DNA of 64,000 bases, taken from positions 1,332,501-1,396,500 of the forward strand of contig NZ_JARUBJ010000002.1 in NCBI RefSeq assembly GCF_029626145.1. The letters run 5' to 3'. Of this stretch, positions 32,258 through 40,944 are shown one piece after another (the stretch's first letter is position 1; each line of letters begins with the position of its first letter). The stretch comes from Micromonospora sp. WMMD961 (GTDB lineage Bacteria; Actinomycetota; Actinomycetes; Mycobacteriales; Micromonosporaceae). The notes under the pieces were generated by a model, which ran no database searches, had not been told where the DNA came from, and saw nothing but the letters and a program-made list of their open reading frames with translations. The position numbers were made by a program, and so were the translations under genes.

Positions 32258-35200
32258 ATGACAGTGCTACCCAGCCCGATTCCGCATCCACTGGACCTCG
32301 CACCGTGGGACGTTCCAGGGTGGATCTACGAAGCACTCGACTGGGTGGTCGGCGTGCAGTGGCCGGAGGGCGACGAGCGGGCCGTCTGGGACGTCGCCGA
32401 CAAGTGGTACGACGTCGCGGCCGTGATCGCCGGCCCGCACCTCGACGCCGCCGCGGCCGCCGTCGAGGTGCGCAACGGGTACGGCGGGGTCGGGGCCGTC
32501 GACGCCGCATTCGAGGCCGCCTGGCGGGGGATCGCCGAGAACCCCGACGCCCCGCTGCCCGTGCTGCTTGCGGTCACCGCCGACCTCGGCCGGCTGGTCG
32601 AGGAATGCGGGTGCGACATCGAGGGTGCCAAGCTCGAAGTCTGGATCGAGCTGGGCATCCTCGTCATCGAGCTGCTCTCGGTGGCGGTCGCGGCGGTGCT
32701 GACCGCCGGGGCCGCCACTCCGGCCGCCGGTGCGGCGATCACCGCGACGCGGCTGCTGGTCCAACAGATCTTCAAACGGCTGATGGGCCAACTGGCCAGC
32801 AAGTCGCTCAAGCACGGGCTCCGGGAGGCCGGCGAGCGAGCCGCCAAGGAGGTCGCCCGGGGCGGGGTGCGCGGGTTCGCCAAGCGGGCCGCCCGCGAAG
32901 GGCTGGAGGAGGCCGCCGAGGAGAGCGGTGTCACGCTGGCCACCCAGGCGTACCAGAACTCCACCGGGCGGGCACACGGCCTGGACCTGACCGACCTCGG
33001 TGCGTCGGCGGTCGGCGGGCTCGCCGGTGGGGCGGTCGCACCGCTTGCCGGCCTCGGTCGACACGCGACGGGGCGAGCGGCCCGAGTCGGCGAGCACCTG
33101 GGGCGGGAGATGACCGGCGAGGTGCTCGCCGACAGCGCTGCCAGCCTGGCCACCGGCCAGGGCCTGACCTCGATGGAGGACGTGGCACGGGCCGCCGCGT
33201 CCGGGGCCACCGGCTCGGTGACCGGCCAGACCGACCACGCCCTACGCGCCCGGCTCGACGCACAGGCCGACGCCCTCGCCGGGGCGTCACTCGCCGGTCC
33301 CGCGCTGCCGTCCGTGGCGGCGCTCGCCGGCGACACGTCGGTTTCCGGGGCGACCTTCGCCGCGAGCGCGCCTGCCGTGGCGGGCTCGCCCGGAGCAGGT
33401 GCGTCCCCGGTCGTGCCGACGCAGGCCACAGCACCGGACCAGGTGGCCCCGTTCCGCGCCGATCTGCCGCCCGCCGTCGACGCGCACATGCCGGTGCCAC
33501 AGTCGGTCGACGTCAGCCCGGACATGGACGGCATCGACCACCCGCTGCGCCCGCCCGACCCGATGCCGACGGCCACCACACCTCTCCAGACCGACACGAT
33601 CGCGGCGCAGCCGGTGGCGGCTGTTCAGCCGCTGCCGCCGGTGGCTGCCGACCCGTCTTCGTCGCTTGTGGACGCGGCTCGGACGCTGCCTCCGATGCCG
33701 GGTGCTGATCCGACTGCGTCCTCCCTGCACGCCGGGCGGATGCCACCGGTGGTTGGCGATCCAACGCTGACGCCGATTGCCGCCGACCCGGCGCTGTCCT
33801 CGGTGACCGCTGATCCGGCGTTGTCGTCGGTGGCCGCTGATCCGAGGCTCTCGTCGGTTGCCGCACCCGTGGTCGGGACCGCCGAGCCGGCCAGCGGGCC
33901 GGTCACCGGCACCGCGCCGGGCCAGCCCGGGAACCTGGCACATCCCGCCGGCCCGACGGCCTGGCCTCCGTCGACTGGTCTGCCCGCACCGGCAACCGCG
34001 GGCCCGACGCCACCGGCGGCCAGCGTCGCCCCGCCGGTCGGTGCGCCCCCGACCGTGGTGGGCCGATCCACAGTCCCGTCCCGCGCACCGGCCCGTGGCG
34101 TGCGCTCACCGGCACCCGAGCATCCGGCCCGGGGCAGGGCGTCGATCCCCGTCGACCTGGTCTTCGGCGACCCGGTAGAGCCGGCACACGAGACCGACGA
34201 CTCCTACGCGGCGCAGTGGGCCGCCGAGGCCGAAGCCGCCGAGCGTCGGCGCTACCAAGGCCACTACGAATCGCAGCGGACCGGCTTCGAGACCAACCGC
34301 CGCCGGGCAGAAACCGCCCGACTGCGCGCCCGGGCCGCGGAGCACGACCGCAGAGCCATCGAGTACGCCACGTACGCCCGACAGTTGCACCAAGCAGGTC
34401 ACCGACAGTGGTCCGACGGCTGGCAGCGCGCCGCGAACGACGAGGCACGCGCGTACGCCCACTGGCGGGACCTGGCAGACGCGGTGCTGGTTGGCGCCAC
34501 CGCGCCGCAGGTGGTGGACATCAGCGCCGCCACCTTCGAGCACGCCAACCGGGACGTGGGCGCGCTCGCGCTCGGCGCGGTGGAGACTTCCGGCCCGTCC
34601 CGGCTCACCGGCGACGACGGGCCCCCACCGATCGACGACTCCCGACCGTACGGCCAGCCGGGAGGGCTGCGACCGCCGCTCGCCCTGCACCAGGTCGACG
34701 TCGAACGGCAGATGCCCCGCGAGCCGGACGGCACCGTCACCCGTACCGCCGACCCCCGAAGGGGCGGCTGGTTCCGGCTCCTCAACGACGGAGGTCCCGC
34801 CGCCGACGCCACCCGGGGCATCAACTGCCTGGACTGCACGATGTCGCTGTTCGAGACCTGGGTCCACGGGCGGCCAAGGGTGTCCGCGCCCCGCACCTTC
34901 GACGGCTACCTGGACGGTGACATCCGTCGACCCATCCGTGGCGAGGCCGGCGGCCCAGGTCGGGTGGAGGACGTCACCGGCGGACGCTTCCAGCAACTCC
35001 TCGCCCCGTCCGGCCAACGCACGTACGCCGAACAGGCGCGGCCGGCCGCCGACCGGGGTTACCGCAACCTACAAGACCAGCTGCTGCTGGGAGGCCACGG
35101 CAGCTACGCGTTCCTGGTCACCGAGTGGGCGCACGGCGGTTCGCACGCCTGGGTGGCGCTCAACCAGAACGGAACAGTGCTCTACGTCGATCCGCAGACC

Positions 35201-36322
35201 GGTATGGTCCGGGACCGGCCGCTGTACCCCGACGTGGTCGGCATCGACGCGCTGGTGCTGGGCGGGGACGGCCGACCTATGCCGCTCGGCGGGCTGCCCC
35301 GAGGTCGGTTCAGCGAGCGGCCCGACCTCCCGGACCACCCGCCGACGCGTGGCGATGGCGGCCACGGCGACCCGTACGTCAACCGGATGTACCTGCTGCT
35401 GGACGGCCCGGGATCAGCGCAGCACCCGGTCGCGCCGGATGACGGCGTGGACGAAGCAAGCGGATCGCATCCTCCAGACGTCGAGTTGGCGCAGCTGACG
35501 GCAGCGGAGTTGGCAGGCTTAACAGCCCTTCGTGATCGAGCGGCCGCGGTCGCCGATCAGGTGGAGGCGGCTCTGGTTCAGGTTGGGCGGAATGTTTCGG
35601 AGGCGATGGGCCTTCCAGAGCCGATCCAGTTGCGTGACAGGGCCTCTCGTGTCAAGAAGCTGAACTCTTTGGCACGAAAGTTCCTCGACGAGGCGCGAGG
35701 TGCGGCCATCGGCGTTGAGCAGTTCGCGAGCACTGTGAACGACGCTCTGCGGTTCTTGTTCGAGATGCCACCTTCCGACGGCTATCGGGTTGCTGTTGAT
35801 CTGGTGATCGCAGGTCTGGTGGAGGCCGGATTTTCCGTGCCGCAAGCAGAGCTCAAAAACTTTTGGCGGGCTGGCAACAGGTTTTACGGATTCAATTGCA
35901 CCCTACGCTCTCCCGGCGGCCTTCTTGTCGAGTTGCAACTGCACACCCGAGATTCGCGAGAAGCGTGGATGCGGACTCACGTTGACTATGAGATTCTGCG
36001 GCGGGTCGGGAGCAGGCCTGAGGATCATGTACACGCGTTCCTGCGGATGCTTGCTGCAAACCGTGAGCGGCGGATGTCGGAGAGTGTGCCGCCGGGTCTG
36101 GCGGACCGCTACCCAACCAAGGACGCGAGCTTCGCCAAGTGGCTGAGTCGGAACGGAGATGCGTGGCGCAAGTATCAGTCCTGGCTTGACAGTCAAGGGG
36201 CCAACTTTTCGCAGATAGCTCAAGAGTTGGGGTTGGATTTCAGCGACTTCCCAGTAGCGGAAGACGTTGCCGCCAAGTTGGAGAAAGAAATTGTTGACGT
36301 ATTACGTAATCTATCAAAATGA
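32258..36322 (+). CDS. large polymorphic toxin: WXG100-like, papain-like and RelA/SpoT-like domains
   Basis: 1354 residues. About 1-240: WXG100-like helical domain (ALDWVVGVQWPEGDERAVWD) with a hydrophobic helix at about 130-165. About 330-640: Ala/Pro-rich linker with repeats of the form ADPALSSV. About 690-770: charged coiled coil. About 850-1060: papain-like toxin domain with C857 or C860 (INCLDC), H963 (GGSHAWVAL) and D978 (YVDPQTG). About 1110-1290: a region resembling the (p)ppGpp synthetase fold: RVKKLNSLARK at 1131, D1162 (DALRF), Y1210-G1211 and E1225-L-Q-L-H-T1230. A type VII secreted dual-effector toxin is inferred. The last 900 bases are lower in GC than the rest. Confidence 0.8.
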   Translation: MTVLPSPIPHPLDLAPWDVPGWIYEALDWVVGVQWPEGDERAVWDVADKWYDVAAVIAGPHLDAAAAAVEVRNGYGGVGAVDAAFEAAWRGIAENPDAPLPVLLAVTADLGRLVEECGCDIEGAKLEVWIELGILVIELLSVAVAAVLTAGAATPAAGAAITATRLLVQQIFKRLMGQLASKSLKHGLREAGERAAKEVARGGVRGFAKRAAREGLEEAAEESGVTLATQAYQNSTGRAHGLDLTDLGASAVGGLAGGAVAPLAGLGRHATGRAARVGEHLGREMTGEVLADSAASLATGQGLTSMEDVARAAASGATGSVTGQTDHALRARLDAQADALAGASLAGPALPSVAALAGDTSVSGATFAASAPAVAGSPGAGASPVVPTQATAPDQVAPFRADLPPAVDAHMPVPQSVDVSPDMDGIDHPLRPPDPMPTATTPLQTDTIAAQPVAAVQPLPPVAADPSSSLVDAARTLPPMPGADPTASSLHAGRMPPVVGDPTLTPIAADPALSSVTADPALSSVAADPRLSSVAAPVVGTAEPASGPVTGTAPGQPGNLAHPAGPTAWPPSTGLPAPATAGPTPPAASVAPPVGAPPTVVGRSTVPSRAPARGVRSPAPEHPARGRASIPVDLVFGDPVEPAHETDDSYAAQWAAEAEAAERRRYQGHYESQRTGFETNRRRAETARLRARAAEHDRRAIEYATYARQLHQAGHRQWSDGWQRAANDEARAYAHWRDLADAVLVGATAPQVVDISAATFEHANRDVGALALGAVETSGPSRLTGDDGPPPIDDSRPYGQPGGLRPPLALHQVDVERQMPREPDGTVTRTADPRRGGWFRLLNDGGPAADATRGINCLDCTMSLFETWVHGRPRVSAPRTFDGYLDGDIRRPIRGEAGGPGRVEDVTGGRFQQLLAPSGQRTYAEQARPAADRGYRNLQDQLLLGGHGSYAFLVTEWAHGGSHAWVALNQNGTVLYVDPQTGMVRDRPLYPDVVGIDALVLGGDGRPMPLGGLPRGRFSERPDLPDHPPTRGDGGHGDPYVNRMYLLLDGPGSAQHPVAPDDGVDEASGSHPPDVELAQLTAAELAGLTALRDRAAAVADQVEAALVQVGRNVSEAMGLPEPIQLRDRASRVKKLNSLARKFLDEARGAAIGVEQFASTVNDALRFLFEMPPSDGYRVAVDLVIAGLVEAGFSVPQAELKNFWRAGNRFYGFNCTLRSPGGLLVELQLHTRDSREAWMRTHVDYEILRRVGSRPEDHVHAFLRMLAANRERRMSESVPPGLADRYPTKDASFAKWLSRNGDAWRKYQSWLDSQGANFSQIAQELGLDFSDFPVAEDVAAKLEKEIVDVLRNLSK

Positions 36323-36593
36323 CCAAAAGGAAGGTGGGCCGGCTGGTCTCTTCGTGGCTGATGTAGGTACCGGAAATGCCATATTATGGGATCACCGAAG
36401 CGGAGGTTGGGCCTTTGACCCCGCGCTCGTCGCACGTTTCGTTAATGACCATCGAAACGATGATCGGTTCGAAACAGTCAGCAGGGCGACGGCTGAGAGT
36501 GTGGCCGAGGCCATAACTGGCGGTCGCCCTCTGCTCGACGAGGACGGCATTCGCGCTATGTTTCCGTCCGATGCGGGAGGTACTGGACCATAG
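36291..36593 (+). CDS. probable immunity protein of the RelA/SpoT-like toxin
   Basis: About 100 residues from TTG 36291 (GGAGAAAG at 36280-36287) or TTG 36294, overlapping the toxin's 3' end by 30 bp in another frame. It starts LLTYYVIYQNDQKEGGPAGL and continues through FVADVGTGNAILWDH to a helix at DESVAEAITGG-like positions. No transmembrane segment or known domain is visible. A small gene overlapping the C-terminal toxin module and sharing its lower GC is the standard place for a cognate immunity gene. The function is inferred from position only. Confidence 0.65.
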   Translation: MLTYYVIYQNDQKEGGPAGLFVADVGTGNAILWDHRSGGWAFDPALVARFVNDHRNDDRFETVSRATAESVAEAITGGRPLLDEDGIRAMFPSDAGGTGP

Positions 36594-36780
36594 CCGTGCG
36601 GCGTCAGCGAATCAGGGGCGCCAAGGGAGCGGCATGAATGGGCAAGATCCGAAGTCGGGGGCGGGCTGACCTTCCCGTAGGTACGTTGACATCCATGCTG
36701 TAGGGGGCCGGCGGTCTCCGGTGGCGCGGAACGAGGGCGGTGGTGGGGCGGGGGTTGGCGCGTCCGAATAAGATCGACGC

Positions 36781-37077
36781 ATGGCGAGATCCGGCTCGGA
36801 GAGCACCTGGTCCACTGTCTGGGCATGGCCGGTTGGCATTGCGGTCGGTTTGGCTGTCGGCATCCCTGTGTTCGGTGCGAAGGGTGGGGTGGCTTTCGGC
36901 GTCGCCCTGGGCGTTGCCTTCGCGGTCGGCCTTGGCCTGATCAGGGGCCGAAAGTCCTCCGTCGAGGCCGCTCCTGGAGGGCTTCGTGCCCAGGGCGACC
37001 AGCGTGAACGCTCGGCCCAGGGTTCGACGGACGGCAATGCCACCAGCGTCGACGCGGGCGGCCTTCACCGACCGTGA
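36781..37077 (+). CDS. small two-helix membrane protein
   Basis: 98 residues from ATG 36781. Two glycine-rich hydrophobic helices (about 13-30, VWAWPVGIAVGLAVGIPV, and 34-55) are followed by a charged tail of about 40 residues. There is no recognisable family. The ribosome site is weak, and the 187 bp upstream hold no other supported gene. It may be a genuine hypothetical gene. Confidence 0.5.
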   Translation: MARSGSESTWSTVWAWPVGIAVGLAVGIPVFGAKGGVAFGVALGVAFAVGLGLIRGRKSSVEAAPGGLRAQGDQRERSAQGSTDGNATSVDAGGLHRP

Positions 37078-37202
37078 TCGACTCCGGTTTCATGAGAACT
37101 AGGCATCCAGCGCTGTGGGATAACCCTGCTTCCGTGAAGTCGAGTGGATCACGCCTGGGGCCGACCGCAGGGCAGCGCATCAGCGCAGGGCGGGACATCG
37201 GC

Positions 37203-37880
37203 ATGCAGCCGGCGGGGCCGGGCAGTGTGGCGGAGGCGGTGGCCGTACAGGAGGAGTTGCGGCCGCTGGTCGACCTGGTCGGGCCGGGGCCGAGCGCGCC
37301 CGTGGCGGTGGCCGGCCTGGACGTCGCGTACTCCCGGGGTGGTGACCTTCTGGCGGCGGCGGTGACGGTGCTGGATGCCCGGACGTTGGAGGTTGTTGAT
37401 TCCGCGGTCAGCGTGGGACGGCCCGCGTTCGACTACGTGCCGGGGTTGTTCGCCTTCCGTGAGTTGCCCGCGCTGCTCGGCGCGCTGGACCGCCTGAGCG
37501 TCGTGCCGGACCTGTTGGTCTGCGACGGGCACGGACTCGCCCATCCGCGACGGTTCGGGCTTGCCTGTCACCTCGGGGTGGTCACCGGGTTGCCGGCCAT
37601 CGGGGTGGGGAAGACGCCGCTGGTCGGGGCGTGGGATCCGCCGGCCGACCATCGGGGTGCCTGGTCGCCGCTCCGCGACGACGGTGACGTCGTCGGCCGG
37701 GTGCTGCGGACCCACGACGGTGTGAAGCCGGTCTTCGTCAGCGTCGGCCATCGGATGAGCCTGGACAACGCGACCGCGCAGGTGCTCGCGCTGACCCCGC
37801 GCTACCGGCTGCCGGAGACCACTCGCACCGCCGACCGACTCAGCCGCGACGCCCTCGCCCGAGCCGAGCACCCTGACTGA
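37203..37880 (+). CDS. nfi: endonuclease V (deoxyinosine repair)
   Basis: 225 residues from ATG 37203. Family motifs are in order: VAGLDVAYSRGGDLLAAAV with catalytic Asp, FDYVPGLFAFRELPALL with the metal-binding Glu, and LLVCDGHGLAHPRRFGLACH with the third Asp. A GLPAIGVGKTPL loop and VFVSVGHRMSLDNA follow. The enzyme nicks DNA near deoxyinosine left by adenine deamination. Stand-alone gene; a frame extends upstream, but the family N-terminus fits ATG 37203. Confidence 0.92.
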   Translation: MQPAGPGSVAEAVAVQEELRPLVDLVGPGPSAPVAVAGLDVAYSRGGDLLAAAVTVLDARTLEVVDSAVSVGRPAFDYVPGLFAFRELPALLGALDRLSVVPDLLVCDGHGLAHPRRFGLACHLGVVTGLPAIGVGKTPLVGAWDPPADHRGAWSPLRDDGDVVGRVLRTHDGVKPVFVSVGHRMSLDNATAQVLALTPRYRLPETTRTADRLSRDALARAEHPD

Positions 37881-37986
37881 CCGCGCCCGACGGCTCGCGC
37901 GGAGCAGGCCGACTGACTTCGGACGACGGCCGCACCCTGCGGCCCCGCGCGGAGCACGCCGACTGACTGCGCCCGACGGCTCGCGC
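37875..37986. repeat. imperfect direct repeats after nfi
   Basis: A 26-bp unit (GACTGACCGCGCCCGACGGC then TCGCGC) at 37875-37900 recurs at 37961-37986 with one mismatch. A second unit, GCGCGGAGCAGGCCGACTGA, at 37897 recurs at 37947 with one mismatch. The first copy contains the nfi stop codon. The rest of the gap 37987-38182 holds only the region upstream of the next gene. Confidence 0.75.
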
Positions 37987-38182
37987 TGCGCGACCGAACG
38001 GTGCCCGAGCACGCGCCCCACCTGCGGCGATCCGGTGCGATGCCGATCCTCTACGCAGGTCGACGGGCTGGGTCGTCAACCGTAACGCCGCACACATCCG
38101 GGCCGCTCTATGACCGACGGGGTGGCTGGGCCGGTAGTAGCCTGACCCGCGGACCCCACCCGGGGAGAACGGCGAGGTGATC

Positions 38183-39241
38183 ATGACGGTGCGTCGACGC
38201 ACGGCACGGCTCGCGGCGGCCTGCGGTCTCGCTGGCGGCCTGGTGATGCTCGGTGCGTCGCCGGCGTTGGCCGACGGCGACTCGGTCCGGGTAGGTGCGG
38301 CCAGCAGTTTCGCCGCTGGTGGTTCCCCGCAGGGGGTGAACGTCGCGGTGCGCAAGCGCACCGACGGGTGCGTCCTGCTACGTACCGCGTTGGGTCTGCG
38401 CCTTGAAGGTCTTCAGCCGGGTCAGGTGACGGTCGAGGTCAGCGCGGATGGGCGCTGGCTTCCGGTGGGTGTGTCGGGCGGCAGTGGCACGGTGCAGACC
38501 GCGCAGACGTCGCCCGCGAAGCCGAAGCTGTGCAAGGGCAAGGGGATCACGGTGCGGTACCGGGTGGCGATCGCCGCGGGTGCCCCCGGTGGTCGGCTCG
38601 TCGTCGCCGGCGTGGGTCTCAGCGCCGAGGGGCAGACGTTGGGCCAGCACAGCGATGTGGCCAAGGTGACCGGCGGGCGGGTGACCCTGTCGCCGACGCC
38701 GTCGAAGAAGGCGTCGCCCACTCCGAGCCCGACCGAGGTCGCGACCGTCGACGAGGCCGTGAACCCGGCGGCTCTGGGCGGAGTGTCCAGCGCGCCGGAC
38801 ACCAAGGCGGCTGCTGCGGAGTCGTCCGGCGGAGGATCGCCGGTGATGTTCTTCGGCATCGTGATGGTGGCGGTCGGTCTGCTGCTCATCGTGCTGTTGT
38901 TGCGTCGGTCGCGGCAGGACCGCGACCCGTCCGACGAGTCACCGGGTGCGCTGCCGGGCGACCCCGGCGGCACCACCTACCGCGCCGGTGGTGGGTCACC
39001 GGCCGCGCCAGGTCGCCCTGGCCAGGTGTACGGCCAGCAGCCGCCGGCCGCCGACTGGGGTGCCGTGCCGTCGCCACGCCCTCCGACCGGCGGGGTCTAC
39101 GGTGCGCGGCCGGGCGGTGCCGGTTCCGCCCCGGAGGCGACGCAGCCGATGCCGGGGACACCGCAGACCAGGGCGCTGCCCGGGGCGCCGCCCACCGACG
39201 AGGGTGGCCACACCGTCTTCATTCCTCGGCTCCCCGGCTGA
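38183..39241 (+). CDS. secreted, C-terminally anchored surface protein
   Basis: 352 residues from ATG 38183; GTG 38177 abuts the ribosome site GCGAGG. The signal peptide ends near ASPALADG (about residue 30). An outside domain of about 130 residues with two cysteines (TDGCVLLRTALGL, KLCKGKGITVRY) is followed by a Ser/Pro/Thr linker. A membrane helix (FFGIVMVAVGLLLIVLLLRR, about 223-242) precedes a Gly/Pro-rich cytoplasmic tail ending in TVFIPRLPG. Family unknown. Confidence 0.8.
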   Translation: MTVRRRTARLAAACGLAGGLVMLGASPALADGDSVRVGAASSFAAGGSPQGVNVAVRKRTDGCVLLRTALGLRLEGLQPGQVTVEVSADGRWLPVGVSGGSGTVQTAQTSPAKPKLCKGKGITVRYRVAIAAGAPGGRLVVAGVGLSAEGQTLGQHSDVAKVTGGRVTLSPTPSKKASPTPSPTEVATVDEAVNPAALGGVSSAPDTKAAAAESSGGGSPVMFFGIVMVAVGLLLIVLLLRRSRQDRDPSDESPGALPGDPGGTTYRAGGGSPAAPGRPGQVYGQQPPAADWGAVPSPRPPTGGVYGARPGGAGSAPEATQPMPGTPQTRALPGAPPTDEGGHTVFIPRLPG

Positions 39242-39311
39242 GCGAGGCTCGACCCGGCGGCTCCGTTAGGCTCAGGCTCGGTGTCTAACTTGCGGCCAAG
39301 GAGTGGAACAC

Positions 39312-40697
39312 GTGTCTGATCTGTCCCAGATCGTGAAGGCGTACGACGTTCGAGGGACGGTACCGGACCAGTGGGACGAACGGGCCGCCGAGGCACTCGG
39401 GGCCGCGTTCACCCAGCTGCTCAACTCCACTGACGAGCCGGGCGACGCGGTCGTCGTCGGGTACGACATGCGGGCCACCTCGCCCGGGTTGGCCGCCGCG
39501 TTCGCCGCCGGCGTACGGGCCGAGGGGCGCTCGGTGATCGAGATCGGGCTCGCCTCCACCGACCTGCTCTACTTCGCCTCCGGCTCGCTCGACCTGCCCG
39601 GTGCGATGTTCACGGCCAGCCACAACCCCGCGCAGTACAACGGCATCAAGATGTGCCGTTCCGGTGCCCGTCCGATCGGCCAGGAGAGCGGCCTGGCGGA
39701 GATCCGGGACCGGGCCCAGGCCCTTCTGGACTCGGGCGAAGCCCGTCCGGCCGGTGCGCCGACCCGGCCGGCCGAGCGGCGTGACCTGCTCCCCGACTAC
39801 GCCGGCTACCTGCGCAAGCTGGTGGACCTCTCGGGCATCCGGCCGTTGAAGGTGGTCGTCGACGCCGGCAACGGGATGGGTGGCTTCACCGTCCCGACGG
39901 TGCTGGGTGACGCCGCCCTGTCGCCGCTGCCGCTGGAGATCGTGCCGCTCTACTTCGAGCTGGACGGCAGCTTCCCCAACCACGAGGCCAACCCACTGGA
40001 TCCGGCGAACCTGGTCGACCTCCAGCGTGCGGTCGTCGAGCACGGTGCCGACATCGGGCTGGCCTTCGACGGCGACGCCGACCGGTGCTTCGTGGTGGAC
40101 GAGCGGGGCGAGCCGGTCTCACCGTCGGCGATCACCGCCCTCGTCGCCGCGCGCGAGCTGGCCAAGCACCCGGGCTCCACGGTGATCCACGGTCTGATCA
40201 CCTCCAGCGCGGTCGCGGAGATCATCCGTGAGCACGGTGGGCAGCCGGTCGTCGCCCGGGTCGGGCACTCCTTCATCAAGGCGGAGATGGCCCGCACGAA
40301 CGCCGTCTTCGGCGGCGAGCACTCCGCGCACTACTACTTCCGCGACTTCTGGTTCGCCGACACCGGCATGCTCGCGGCGATGCACACCCTGGCAGCGTTG
40401 GGCGAACAGTCGCTGCCGCTGTCCGTGATGGCCGGCGAGTACGAGCGCTACGTCGCCTCCGGCGAGATCAACTCGACAGTGGCCGACCAGGCGGCGGCGG
40501 TGGCCGAGGTGCGCGCCGCGTACCCCGACGCGGTGGCCGACGAGATGGACGGGCTCACCCTGCGCTTTCCCGACGGCGCCTGGTTCAACCTGCGCGCGTC
40601 CAACACCGAGCCGTTGCTGCGGCTCAACGTCGAGGCGCCTTCGCGTGATCGGATGGTCTCGCTCCGGGACGACGTGCTCGACCGCGTTCGCCGATAA
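39312..40697 (+). CDS. manB: phosphomannomutase/phosphoglucomutase
   Basis: 461 residues from GTG 39312, eight bases after AAGGAG (39298-39303). Serine loop MFTASHNPAQYNGIK carries the phosphoserine. The metal loop is AFDGDADRCFVVDE, the sugar loop GGEHSAHYYFRD and the phosphate loop RASNTEPLLRLNVEA. It converts mannose-6-phosphate to mannose-1-phosphate, feeding ManC at 5763. It is the first gene of a sugar-phosphate run continuing to manA. Confidence 0.94.
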   Translation: MSDLSQIVKAYDVRGTVPDQWDERAAEALGAAFTQLLNSTDEPGDAVVVGYDMRATSPGLAAAFAAGVRAEGRSVIEIGLASTDLLYFASGSLDLPGAMFTASHNPAQYNGIKMCRSGARPIGQESGLAEIRDRAQALLDSGEARPAGAPTRPAERRDLLPDYAGYLRKLVDLSGIRPLKVVVDAGNGMGGFTVPTVLGDAALSPLPLEIVPLYFELDGSFPNHEANPLDPANLVDLQRAVVEHGADIGLAFDGDADRCFVVDERGEPVSPSAITALVAARELAKHPGSTVIHGLITSSAVAEIIREHGGQPVVARVGHSFIKAEMARTNAVFGGEHSAHYYFRDFWFADTGMLAAMHTLAALGEQSLPLSVMAGEYERYVASGEINSTVADQAAAVAEVRAAYPDAVADEMDGLTLRFPDGAWFNLRASNTEPLLRLNVEAPSRDRMVSLRDDVLDRVRR

Positions 40698-40758
40698 GAT
40701 CGCCTGCGCCGGTCGGCACCGCCGCCGGTGAAGCCGCACACGTGGAAGGAGCCGTGCC

Positions 40759-40944
40759 ATGGCCCTGGATCCGCAGTTGCTCGAGATTCTCGCCTGTCCG
40801 GACACGCACCACGCCCCGCTCAGCTACGATGCCGAGGCGCAGACGTTGACCTGCACGGAGTGCGGCCGGATCTTCGAGGTCCGCGACGACGTGCCGGTGC
40901 TGCTGCTCGACGAGGCACGCGGCGGCCCTGGGCAGCCCTCATGA
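40759..40944 (+). CDS. Trm112-family zinc-ribbon protein
   Basis: 61 residues from ATG 40759: LLEILACPDTHHAPLSYD, then LTCTECGRIFEVRDDVPVLL, the usual Trm112/YcaR pattern. The first pair reads C-P-D-T, so only one cysteine of the ribbon's first knuckle remains. Eukaryotic Trm112 activates methyltransferases; bacterial roles are little known. It overlaps the SIS gene by 4 bp. Confidence 0.9.
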   Translation: MALDPQLLEILACPDTHHAPLSYDAEAQTLTCTECGRIFEVRDDVPVLLLDEARGGPGQPS

